In this document: in pieces, positions 1-7,887 of the stretch | Layout of the letters: the number at the start of each line of letters is the position of its first letter | Numbering within the stretch: the first letter of the stretch is position 1 | Assembly (NCBI GenBank): GCA_964410485.1 | Contig: CAYPHJ010000011.1 | Coordinates: forward strand, 3,865 to 67,864 | Reading direction: 5' to 3' | From: CAYPHJ01 sp964410485 | Lineage (GTDB): Bacteria; Desulfobacterota; Binatia; UBA9968 | DNA: 64,000 nt | Notes under the pieces: model-generated | Told to the model about the DNA's origin: nothing | The model's database searches: none | Seen by the model: only the letters and a program-made list of their open reading frames with translations | Translations under genes and position numbers: made by a program

Positions 1-206
1 CCGCCGAGGCGCGCGCGTCGGGAGCGGGACCCTGCATTCATCACTTTGCCATCGAGGTGGATGATTTTGACAAATACGTTGCCGAAATCCGCAAATTCGG
101 TTGTGAAATCATCAGCGACCCCGGCGTCGTCCCCGTGAAGTTTCGTGCTCCGGGAGGCACGGTAGCAGAGATCGTCCCGACCGAACGATACAAAAAGCGG
201 GAATAA
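1..206 (+). CDS. VOC-family (glyoxalase/dioxygenase fold) protein, C-terminal end only
   Basis: The reading frame is open from the window edge to a TAA at 204-206. About 67 residues are visible, beginning near an IHHFAIEVDDFDKYV segment and ending in PGGTVAEIVPTERYKKRE. A His in a beta strand followed by a D-F-D helix, then a terminal strand with a Glu before IV, is the usual C-terminal metal-ligand half of a vicinal-oxygen-chelate domain. The N-terminal half lies outside the window, so the reaction cannot be named. The gene sits upstream of a run of catabolic genes on the same strand. Confidence 0.7.
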   Translation, partial: AEARASGAGPCIHHFAIEVDDFDKYVAEIRKFGCEIISDPGVVPVKFRAPGGTVAEIVPTERYKKRE

Positions 207-314
207 CAGAGATAGTGGAGAGTTGAGAGCTGAGAGCTGAGACTTGAGAGAGTGGCGAGTGAGGAGAGAGAAGAAAACCGAGGATTGACAATGAAGGATG
301 GAGAATCGAAAGAA

Positions 315-348
315 AAGCAGATTCTTCGGCTGAAGCCTCAGAATGACA
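315..348. repeat. Half copy of dispersed repeat family B
   Basis: GCAGATTCTTCGG followed by CTCAGAATGACA is the reverse complement of the left arm (TGTCATTCTGAGG, then GAAGAATCTGC) of the complete family B elements at 5347, 7739, 10461 and 25175. Only one arm is present. The surrounding spacer 207-446 is otherwise low-complexity, made of repeated GAGAGTTGAGAGC-like units, and I see no gene in it. Confidence 0.6.
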
Positions 349-446
349 GAGCGAAGGTTTGAAGCTCGAACTGTCTCCTAACGCCTCGAACCGTCTGTCT
401 CAACTCTCGGCTCTCCGATCCCTACTGTTCCCATCCGGAGGTGCTT

Positions 447-1802
447 ATGGAAGTAGCCGGAAGAATCGCGCGCTTTGTCGTCGAGACTCAATACGAGAAG
501 CTTCCGCCGCAGGCGATTGCGACGGCCAAAACCGCAGTGCTGGACTGCCTTGGAGTCGCGTTGGCCGGAAGCCGGGAAGAGTGCGGCAAGATTTGCGCCG
601 AAGTGGCGCGACATGAAGGAGCAACGCAGGAGTCGACCGTCTTTGGACACGGATTCCGTTCATCTGCATTGCACAGCGCCTTCGTGAACGGGACTGCTGC
701 GCACGCGCTCGACTTTGATCACAGCTTTACCCTTATGGGCCAGCCCACGGCTCCCCTCATTCCTGCAGTCTTTGCTTTGGGTGAAGCGTGCGGCGCCAGT
801 GGTCGGCAAATAATCGCCGCTTATGCCGCTGGCTTTGAAACCACCGCCAAGCTGGCCTATGCACTTGCCCAAGCGATCGAAGACGGCTGGCATGCGCCGT
901 CCGCTCTGGGTAGCTTCGGCGCCACTGCCGCCTGCGCCACACTGTTGGGCTTGAGTGCCGCGCAAATCGAAATGGCGCTCGGCATTACCGCCTCAATGAC
1001 CGGCGGCGTCGCTGCCAATTTCGGCACCATGACAAAACCCTTGCACGCGGGTTTGGGGGCGAGAAATGGAGTGCTCGCGGCAAAACTAGCGCAAAATGGC
1101 TACACGGCAAACGCGGCTGCAATTGAGGCAGGTGCGGGTTTCTTTAAAATGTTCTATTCGAGATCACAGCCCGACGAAGGCCCGCTCAAAGAATTGGGCA
1201 GCTCACTCGAACTGGTAAAAACCGGCATCCGGATCAAACCCTATCCCTGCGGCGGCCTCACCCATCCCGCTATCGACGCCGTTCTCGACGTCAGGGCAAA
1301 ACACAATGTCAAAGCGTCGGACGTTGATTCCATTCATGTCGACGTAGGACAACACACCTACAACAGAATTGTTTTTCGCGTGCCTGAAACCGGACTGCAG
1401 GGAAAGTTCAGCATGAACTATCTTCTGGCTCGCGCGCTCATCGACGGCAAGGTTTCGCTTGACGCATTTAGCGATTCGGCCGTACGCGACACCAATATTT
1501 TGAAGCTGGCGGAAAAAGTGTCGATGAGCGCGGATCCAAGTCTTAAGCCCGGCGCCGATGGCGGCCGCCCGTGTAGGGTCACCATCCGATTGATCAATGG
1601 GCAAACTCATTATCGCGAAGCAAAGTACGCCAAAGGGAGTCCCGAAATACCGATGGCACCGGAGGAACTCAAAACCAAGTTTATCGACTGCGCGCGCCGC
1701 GCGATCAACGAGGAGTCCGTAACCCAGCTGATCGAGCACGTTGATCGTATGGAAACTTTGGAGGACATTAGACCTCTGTGCCAGCTCTTGCGTGGGGCAT
1801 AG
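447..1802 (+). CDS. MmgE/PrpD family protein
   Basis: A 451-residue protein of the MmgE/PrpD family, which includes 2-methylcitrate dehydratase, cis-aconitate decarboxylase and iminodisuccinate epimerase. The diagnostic N-terminal block is visible as AAHALDFDHSFTLMG at about residue 90, followed by a Gly/Ala-rich helical core. A C-terminal alpha/beta part begins near KPYPCGGLTHPAIDAV. I chose ATG 447 because GGAGGTG at 437-443 is correctly spaced for it; the in-frame GTG at 441 overlaps that ribosome site. The substrate cannot be read from sequence. No methylcitrate synthase or lyase is adjacent, so a general role in dicarboxylate or xenobiotic catabolism is more likely than propionate metabolism. 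Confidence 0.9.
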   Translation: MEVAGRIARFVVETQYEKLPPQAIATAKTAVLDCLGVALAGSREECGKICAEVARHEGATQESTVFGHGFRSSALHSAFVNGTAAHALDFDHSFTLMGQPTAPLIPAVFALGEACGASGRQIIAAYAAGFETTAKLAYALAQAIEDGWHAPSALGSFGATAACATLLGLSAAQIEMALGITASMTGGVAANFGTMTKPLHAGLGARNGVLAAKLAQNGYTANAAAIEAGAGFFKMFYSRSQPDEGPLKELGSSLELVKTGIRIKPYPCGGLTHPAIDAVLDVRAKHNVKASDVDSIHVDVGQHTYNRIVFRVPETGLQGKFSMNYLLARALIDGKVSLDAFSDSAVRDTNILKLAEKVSMSADPSLKPGADGGRPCRVTIRLINGQTHYREAKYAKGSPEIPMAPEELKTKFIDCARRAINEESVTQLIEHVDRMETLEDIRPLCQLLRGA

Positions 1803-1845
1803 TTACGTTTGAGGTTCGATGTTCGACGTTGCGGAGAATCACCCT

Positions 1846-1980
1846 AGCAGGTTGCTGAAAAAAGATTCGGAATGCTTCGACAGTCTCAGCATGAACGGAA
1901 AATCCCTACTCATTTCAAGTTCCTCTCCGTTCGCCCTGAGGTTCTCGAAGGGTGAACGGAGAGTTTTTCAGCAGCCTGCT
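1846..1980. repeat. Dispersed inverted-repeat element, family A copy 1
   Basis: A 135-bp element bounded by near-perfect 17-bp inverted arms (AGCAGGTTGCTGAAAAA and TTTTTCAGCAGCCTGCT). The interior holds a second inner palindrome (TCTCCGTTCGCCCTGAGG against GGTGAACGGAGAG). It is nearly identical to the element at 36769-36902 and clearly related to 10318-10450, with a diverged relative at 41076-41212. It carries no coding capacity, so it is MITE-like or REP-like. Confidence 0.85.
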
Positions 1981-2100
1981 GGAGGCACGGAGTACGGAGG
2001 CAGAGAAAGAAAATTGACTTCTTTGTGATCTTTGCCTTCTCTGTGGCTAATTGTTTTGGCTTCTTTACGTTCAGCGCTTTGCGCTTTCAAGGAGTGACTC

Positions 2101-2898
2101 ATGCTGACACCCGTTACGATAGAGAACCGCATCAATGGTTTTATCGGCCGCCCTGGTGGGTCCGGTAGACGCCCCGCAGTCATTCACCTGCATGAGCGGT
2201 ACGGCATCGTACAGCATACGACCGATCTGGGGGAGAAGCTGGTCGAGGCCGGATATGTAACCGTAGTGCCCGATCTCTTCAGTCGCTTTACCGGCGATCG
2301 GGAGGCTCTCGCGCGCGGCGACGCTCGCTGTGACCTGAGCGACGAAGACGTGCTTAAGGATGTGGATGCGATCGTCAGCTATTTGCGCTCGCTTTCTGAC
2401 GTCGATCCTACGCGCATCGCGATGTCTGGCGTGTGCCAGACTGGACGTCAGCCACTGCTCGTTGCGGCCAAACGGGACTATCTGTCAGCCACCGTGGTAT
2501 TGTACGGTGCGGTCTACAACTCCGACTGGGAGTCGCACCCGCTGCGACCCGAGCCGATCGACAAGTTTTTGCAGCAGCTCTCCTGTCCCGTGGCGGGGGT
2601 TTTCGGCGAGCTGGACAACCTGGTGCCAGTCGAAAATATTCTGCGGATGTGCAGCGTTTTGGCCCAGGCAAAGAAAAGCTTCGATGTTCGTATCTATCCG
2701 GACGCGCCACACGGGTTTCTTAATGATACCATGCCGGGTCGGTACCGCCAGGCTCAATCAGATGCCGCCTGGAGCCAGATTACGGGATTCTTAAAATCGG
2801 CCTTTGATGGAGCTTGGAACAAGGATCGCGCCATTTGGCGCTTCGAAAGCAACACGTCTACTCAGTACGACTTCAGCAAGATGAAACGGTGGGCATAG
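2101..2898 (+). CDS. Dienelactone hydrolase family alpha/beta hydrolase
   Basis: A 265-residue cytoplasmic alpha/beta hydrolase. The Cys-His-Asp triad typical of dienelactone hydrolases can be placed at Cys112 (SGVCQTG), Asp172 (GELDNLVP) and His204 (PDAPHGF). A Glu corresponding to the activating Glu of the family is in HLHERYG near residue 32. These enzymes open lactone rings formed in aromatic or chloroaromatic ring cleavage, though many homologues have other ester substrates. The presence of an intradiol dioxygenase 1.6 kb downstream fits an aromatic route but does not prove one. The ATG at 2101 follows AAGGAG. Confidence 0.9.
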   Translation: MLTPVTIENRINGFIGRPGGSGRRPAVIHLHERYGIVQHTTDLGEKLVEAGYVTVVPDLFSRFTGDREALARGDARCDLSDEDVLKDVDAIVSYLRSLSDVDPTRIAMSGVCQTGRQPLLVAAKRDYLSATVVLYGAVYNSDWESHPLRPEPIDKFLQQLSCPVAGVFGELDNLVPVENILRMCSVLAQAKKSFDVRIYPDAPHGFLNDTMPGRYRQAQSDAAWSQITGFLKSAFDGAWNKDRAIWRFESNTSTQYDFSKMKRWA

Positions 2899-3163
2899 TT
2901 TCGCTGCGCGAAACATCGCAAATCTCAAAATATCAGAATTATCTCAGATTTCAAATTAGGAGCTCCTCCAGTAGTGTAGCCGTGAGGGTTTGACCGGGTG
3001 GCTGTCCGATGTTATTTCCTGGATGAAAATCTCACGGAAGCAGAAATGCGGCGCCGAGTATAGGGGCCAGAGGGCTAAAACCTGGCCCTGAGGCCGATGG
3101 CGCGCTGTGGTATCTTCGCTCTGAGCGTCAATCCAGGCCAAAAACTCAAGGAGAATAGTTTCA

Positions 3164-4297
3164 GTGAAAATTTATAATTTCGATCTCCTCGCCTATCCCC
3201 ACGTCCCCAAGGAAGCGCCACGCACCCCCGTGCCAAGCAGTTATTTTGATCCGCTCAAAGGCGCCGCCAATTACAAAGAACATCTGGAAGAAATGGCCTA
3301 CTGTGAGGAGCTAGGTTTCGATGGCGTGGTTTTTAACGAGCATCACTACAGCGCCTATGGCACCATGCCGTCGCCGAATCTGATCGCCTCTGCTCTAAGC
3401 CAAAAGACCAGTCGGATCAAAATCGGCGTGCTGGGGAACATCTTGCCTTTGCGCTACCACCCGGTCCGGGTCGCTGAGGAATATGCGATGGTGGATTGCC
3501 TGTCGAACGGCAGGCTGATTGCCGGGTTTGTCCGCGGTATTCCACCGGAGTACATCTGGTACGGCGTCAATCCTGAAGAGTCCCGCGGGCGGTTCGAAGA
3601 AGCGTATGATCTTATCATGACCGCATGGACGAACCCTGTCTGGAGTTTTGAGGGAAAGTTTTTTCGACTCAAGGACTGCGCGATATGGCCCAGACCTTTG
3701 CAACAACCTTACCCGCCAATATGGATTGCGGCACGCAGTGCTGAATCCATCGAGTGGTGCGTAAAACGCCGTCTGCCGACCGCACAGGTGTATCAAACCA
3801 CCGATCAAATCGAAGATACCTTCAACTACTACCGAACAGTCGCCCGCAATGAAGGTTGGGAGCCGACGCCCGACCAGTTCATCCTTTGCCGCCATATCTA
3901 CGTCGGCGAGTCCGAAAAAAAGGCGCAAGAAATCGCCGAGCCGGCAATGCAGTACTTCTTCACCGTGTTTAACCGCGGCTTCAACGAAGCGATCAATAAA
4001 GGCGCGGTGGACCAGCGTTTGATGGCGGCACTCACAACAGAACGGTCCTTCAATTACTTTCGCGAGGGCAATCGTGAGCGGCGCGACTTCTCGAAAATGG
4101 ATTGGGACGGCCTGATCGGCACGGGCTACATGATCGCGGGAACCCCAGCAACCGTGACGCGTCAACTTCAAGCCCAGATGAAACAGATCGGCGCCGAACA
4201 TTTTATGGGCATGTTCCACATCGGCAACCTGGCCCACGAAAAAGTTCTCTCGTCGCTCGATCTGTTCAAGAAAGAGGTCATGCCGCAACTTCAGTAA
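3164..4297 (+). CDS. LLM-class flavin-dependent oxidoreductase (luciferase-like)
   Basis: A 377-residue bacterial-luciferase-like protein of TIM-barrel type. Recognisable family blocks are GFDGVVFNEHHYSAYG near residue 45, LGNILPLRYHPVRVAEEYAMVDCLSNGR at 90-115, and RFEEAYDLI. The family uses FMN or F420 for monooxygenation or dehydrogenation. The EHHY block is typical of the FMN, alkanal-monooxygenase-like branch. The start is GTG 3164, preceded by AAGGAG at 3148-3153. A second LLM protein at 14970 belongs to a different subgroup. Substrate unknown; probably part of the same catabolic island. Confidence 0.9.
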   Translation: MKIYNFDLLAYPHVPKEAPRTPVPSSYFDPLKGAANYKEHLEEMAYCEELGFDGVVFNEHHYSAYGTMPSPNLIASALSQKTSRIKIGVLGNILPLRYHPVRVAEEYAMVDCLSNGRLIAGFVRGIPPEYIWYGVNPEESRGRFEEAYDLIMTAWTNPVWSFEGKFFRLKDCAIWPRPLQQPYPPIWIAARSAESIEWCVKRRLPTAQVYQTTDQIEDTFNYYRTVARNEGWEPTPDQFILCRHIYVGESEKKAQEIAEPAMQYFFTVFNRGFNEAINKGAVDQRLMAALTTERSFNYFREGNRERRDFSKMDWDGLIGTGYMIAGTPATVTRQLQAQMKQIGAEHFMGMFHIGNLAHEKVLSSLDLFKKEVMPQLQ

Positions 4298-4498
4298 GTT
4301 CATCCCTATCACATCCCTAACGATGGCTATGGTCCATAGCGCCTCAATCCTCCTACGGCAACTCCGCGTTTTTCACACGCGGTGAACTGAGTCATAACGA
4401 TACCCACCACATGGGTATCGGCATACAGCGCCTTAACCCATCCACGGCAAGTTCGTAGGCCTCTACCATTCGCACGAAAAGGTTTGTACGATGTGTTC

Positions 4499-5248
4499 AT
4501 GCCGACAGAGAAAGAATTTCTATCGCTTGTGGCCCCGGATAGACCGCTAAGCCGACGCAATTTGCTAGCCCTGATGGGATCAGCGGCCGCGCTCATGCTT
4601 GTCGGCTACGGCCACCGCCATGCCAAATCGGCCGAGTCACCCGCCGGAATGCCGTCATGCGTGGTGCGCCCCGAACAAACCGCAGGCCCCTTCTTTCTCG
4701 ATGCAAAACTCAATCGGTCCGACATCCGCTCCGACCCAACGGACGGCTCAATCAGAGAAGGGGTACCGCTGCGCTTGATCTTTGATGTGTCGCGTGTCGA
4801 CGGGACCGCCTGCGCGCCGCTACCGGGCGCCATTGTAGATGTGTGGCAATGCGATGCCCTGGGTGCCTATTCCGGCGTCCGCGACAGACGGTCCGACACA
4901 ACCGGCAAGACATTCCTGCGCGGCTTTCAGACAACGACCGCGCGAGGGACCGCTGAGTTCCTCACCATCTATCCCGGTTGGTATCAAGGACGCGCGGTTC
5001 ACATCCATTTCAAAATTCGCAGCGATCACGCCTCGCGGGCTCCCTATGAATTTATTTCCCAGCTTTACTTTGACGATTTAGTAACCAACCAGATTCACGG
5101 CCAACCGCCTTACAATTCAATTTCCGGGCGGCGGACCACCAATGAGGCCGACTTTCTTTTCCGCCGCGGGGGCAAACAATTGATGCCATCTCTGGCGAAA
5201 GATTCGCAGGGCTACACGGCAAGATTCGGCATCGGACTTAAGATGTAG
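4499..5248 (+). CDS. Exported intradiol ring-cleavage dioxygenase
   Basis: A 249-residue protein with an N-terminal Tat-like signal (SRRNLLALMG at residues 18-27, then a hydrophobic stretch) and a protocatechuate/catechol 1,2-dioxygenase fold. Family iron ligands are visible: a Tyr in LGAYSGV, and Tyr, His, His in YPGWYQGRAVHIHFK. The enzyme class cleaves catechols between the hydroxyls using non-haem Fe(III). A Tat signal implies folding with iron in the cytoplasm before export, a known subgroup. ATG 4499 is preferred over the in-frame TTG at 4484; no strong ribosome site is visible. Confidence 0.88.
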   Translation: MPTEKEFLSLVAPDRPLSRRNLLALMGSAAALMLVGYGHRHAKSAESPAGMPSCVVRPEQTAGPFFLDAKLNRSDIRSDPTDGSIREGVPLRLIFDVSRVDGTACAPLPGAIVDVWQCDALGAYSGVRDRRSDTTGKTFLRGFQTTTARGTAEFLTIYPGWYQGRAVHIHFKIRSDHASRAPYEFISQLYFDDLVTNQIHGQPPYNSISGRRTTNEADFLFRRGGKQLMPSLAKDSQGYTARFGIGLKM

Positions 5249-5591
5249 AAAACAGCTTATGGCGTATGGCTCATGGGTTGGTTGAAGTGATGGAGTAGTG
5301 GACTACTGGGTTTCTTTCACTCGCTCCCTCCTTGGCACGAAACGATTGTCATTCTGAGGCCCTGGCCGAAGAATCTGTTTTTGTTTTGCTGGTCAGAAAA
5401 GCATAAACAGATGCTTCACGGGGTTCAGCATGACAGTAGCGCCTCGATCTTCCATTCTCCATCCTCTGCCGATCTTTCTTCCCAACCTCGAACATCGAAC
5501 CTCGAACTTTCTCCCTGCGGTTTTTCGACAGCTTGACTTCCCTTCCTGCCTCTCATATGGACTCTGAAGATCTTCTCCGGGGAGGAACATT
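5249..5591. other. Gene-free spacer with one family B repeat
   Basis: 343 bp between the dioxygenase and HyuA. It contains the family B element and, downstream of it, low-complexity text built on TCGAACCTCGAAC units. The only functional signal I see is GGGGAGGAAC just before the HyuA start. Confidence 0.6.
5347..5435. repeat. Dispersed repeat family B, copy 1
   Basis: An 89-bp imperfect palindrome beginning TGTCATTCTGAGG and ending TTCAGCATGACA, with GAAGAATCTG on the left answered by CAGATGCTTCAC on the right. It is related to the elements at 7739, 10461 and 25175. Non-coding. Confidence 0.75.
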
Positions 5592-7703
5592 ATGGCGGCG
5601 AACAAGAACTACATTATCGGCGTCGACACCGGGGGAACCTTCACAGACGTTGTCGTCATGAGCGCCGGTGGACAAGTATGGACGGCCAAAGCTTCGACCA
5701 CGCCGGACGATTTTTCACGCGGTGTCATGGACGCGGTTGAAGAAGCCGCTCGCGTTATCGGGATCAACAGCGGGGAATTGCTCGGCCGCACGACCCTGTT
5801 CAAGCACGGCAGCACGGTGGCCACCAACGCGCTGATTACAAAAAGCGGCGTCAGAGCCGGTTTCATCACGACGAAGGGTTTCGAAGATACCACCGAGATC
5901 ATGCGCGCCATTGGGCGTGTCGACGGCCTGTCGGCCGAAGAAATCAAGCACGTGACCTGGGTGACCAAGCCGGAACCATTGGTGCCGCGGGAACGTGTGA
6001 TTGGCGTGCGCGAACGTATCGATTACGAAGGCAACGAGGTCGTTCCGCTCAACTGGGACGATGTCATGGCCGCCATCCGGCGCCTGATCGAAGAAGACAA
6101 AGTGGAAGCCATCGCGGTAAGTCTGATGCACGCGTGGGCGAACCCACGGCACGAAGAAGAGATCCGCGCACTTACCGCTGAAGCCGATCCGCAGCGAAAA
6201 GTCTACTGGTCTTTCGGCAGCTCACTCTCCCAAGTGGCCGGCGAATACGCGCGTGCCAACACGGCCATCCTGAACAGTTATCTGGGACCGACGGTCGAGC
6301 GGTATCTGAAAGGACTGGAAACAAAGCTCAAGCGGGGTGGGCTCAAAGGACCGCTGCTGGTCATGCAGGGAAATGGCGGCGTCGCGCACCGCGAACACGT
6401 GAGCGCCATTGCCAATCTTCAATCCGGACCGGCGGGTGGCATGATTGCTTCCGCATATGTCGCCGGTCTGCTCAAAGACAAAAACGTCATCACCACCGAT
6501 ATGGGCGGGACGAGTTTCGATGTCGGCCTGATTACGGAAGGTTACTGGCATTATGCTCAGGAGCCTATCGTGGAGCGCTTCCGTATGCTGCAGCCGATCA
6601 TCGACATCGAATCTATCGGTGCGGGCGGCGGCACCATCGCGCAGGTGGAGCCGGAGACTGGAAGATTGCTCGTCGGGCCGAAAAGCGCAGGAGCCAGCCC
6701 CGGCCCGGTTTGTTATGACGCAGGAGGGGTTGAAGTAACTGTCACGGATGCGGATCTCGCTCTTGGCATTATAGATCCGAACTACTTTCTCGGCGGCAGA
6801 AAGGCGTTGAATAAGGACAAGGCAATTGCGGTCATCGAAGAAAAAATTGCCCAGCCGTTGAAACTCACGGTGCATGAAGCCGCGGCGGGAATCTACGACA
6901 TCGTCAACAGCAAGATGTCAGACCTCATACGGCGTCAAGTGGTGCGCACCGGCTACCTGCCAGAAGAGTTTGTCATCTACGCGTTTGGGGGCGCCGGTCC
7001 CGTCCACGCATCTGGATTCGCTGCCGAGCTGGGAATTAGACAGATTTACGTCTTTGCAACGTCCCCCGTCTTTTCCGCATTCGGTGCCGCCGCGGCCGAT
7101 GTCATTCACACAAAAGTAATGAGCTGCCAGTACATCCTGCCGGCGGATCCGGCTGTGATCAACCAGCGGCTCGAGTCCATTGAAGCGGCCATGAAGCCGG
7201 CAATGACAAGTCAAGGTTTCAAGGCCAACCAGGTTCAATTCCGCCGTTTTTTCACCATGCGCTACAGGCGCCAGACGGCCGGCGTGGAGCTGCCGGTCAC
7301 CTGGGACCGCTTCAATGCCAAGCGAATGACGGAAATACACGAAGTCTTCGAGAAAAAGTACGAAGAGCTCTACGGCACGGGAGCGGGTTATACAAAAGCG
7401 GGAATCGAGATCAGCGAAATCAGGGTTGACGCCGTAGGCCCGGTTGCGAAGCCTCGGATCGAGCGCCGGCGAGCCAAAAAGGGCACCGCCACCACCGCCC
7501 GTAAAGGTAGACGCAGAATTTTCTTCACGCGTCCGGAACGTCGCTTCATCGACGCGCAGGTGTACGACTATACGCGTCTTCGCGTGGGAACTCGCATTCA
7601 CGGACCTGCCGTAATCGAACTCCCTTTCACAACAACGCTTGTGCCTCCGGATTACCGCGTTACCATGGATGATTACGCAAATCTGGTGATGGAACTAAGA
7701 TAG
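5592..7703 (+). CDS. Hydantoinase/oxoprolinase A-type ATPase subunit (HyuA / acetone carboxylase beta-like)
   Basis: A 703-residue ASKHA-fold ATPase of the HyuA family. The N-terminal phosphate-binding block IIGVDTGGTFTDVV (residues 7-20) and the central TTDMGGTSFDVG, SIGAGGGTIAQ and FGGAGPVHA blocks are all present. Partners of this family use ATP to activate cyclic amides, acetone or acetophenone by phosphorylation. It pairs with the B-type subunit at 7888. That subunit carries an acetone-carboxylase-gamma-like domain, which suggests carboxylase-type rather than hydantoinase chemistry, as an inference. Start ATG 5592 follows GGGGAGGAAC. Confidence 0.92.
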   Translation: MAANKNYIIGVDTGGTFTDVVVMSAGGQVWTAKASTTPDDFSRGVMDAVEEAARVIGINSGELLGRTTLFKHGSTVATNALITKSGVRAGFITTKGFEDTTEIMRAIGRVDGLSAEEIKHVTWVTKPEPLVPRERVIGVRERIDYEGNEVVPLNWDDVMAAIRRLIEEDKVEAIAVSLMHAWANPRHEEEIRALTAEADPQRKVYWSFGSSLSQVAGEYARANTAILNSYLGPTVERYLKGLETKLKRGGLKGPLLVMQGNGGVAHREHVSAIANLQSGPAGGMIASAYVAGLLKDKNVITTDMGGTSFDVGLITEGYWHYAQEPIVERFRMLQPIIDIESIGAGGGTIAQVEPETGRLLVGPKSAGASPGPVCYDAGGVEVTVTDADLALGIIDPNYFLGGRKALNKDKAIAVIEEKIAQPLKLTVHEAAAGIYDIVNSKMSDLIRRQVVRTGYLPEEFVIYAFGGAGPVHASGFAAELGIRQIYVFATSPVFSAFGAAAADVIHTKVMSCQYILPADPAVINQRLESIEAAMKPAMTSQGFKANQVQFRRFFTMRYRRQTAGVELPVTWDRFNAKRMTEIHEVFEKKYEELYGTGAGYTKAGIEISEIRVDAVGPVAKPRIERRRAKKGTATTARKGRRRIFFTRPERRFIDAQVYDYTRLRVGTRIHGPAVIELPFTTTLVPPDYRVTMDDYANLVMELR

Positions 7704-7738
7704 GAAAAAGATTGGAGTGCTGGAGTATTGGAAGCCGT

Positions 7739-7831
7739 TGTCATTCTGAGGCCGAAGCCGAAGAATCTGCTTTTATTAGCCGGAGAATGAAAAAAGTATA
7801 AAGCAGATGCTTCACTGCGTTCAGCATGACA
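7739..7831. repeat. Dispersed repeat family B, copy 2
   Basis: A 93-bp imperfect palindrome from TGTCATTCTGAGG to CAGCATGACA, lying between the HyuA and HyuB genes. Its inner arms are GAATCTGCTTTTA and AAAGCAGATGC. Confidence 0.75.
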
Positions 7832-7887
7832 TAAGCGCCGCGATACTCTATCCTCGATCCTCCTTTTTAGCGGCTTTTGAGGTGTAC

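Noticed and set aside
3395..4312. 305-residue minus-strand frame opposite the LLM gene
   Set aside because: Antisense shadow; the plus-strand LLM frame has clear family motifs.
5334..5352. TGGCACGAAACGATTGTC as a sigma-54 element
   Set aside because: The TTG is two bases too far from GGCAC and the -12 GC is absent.
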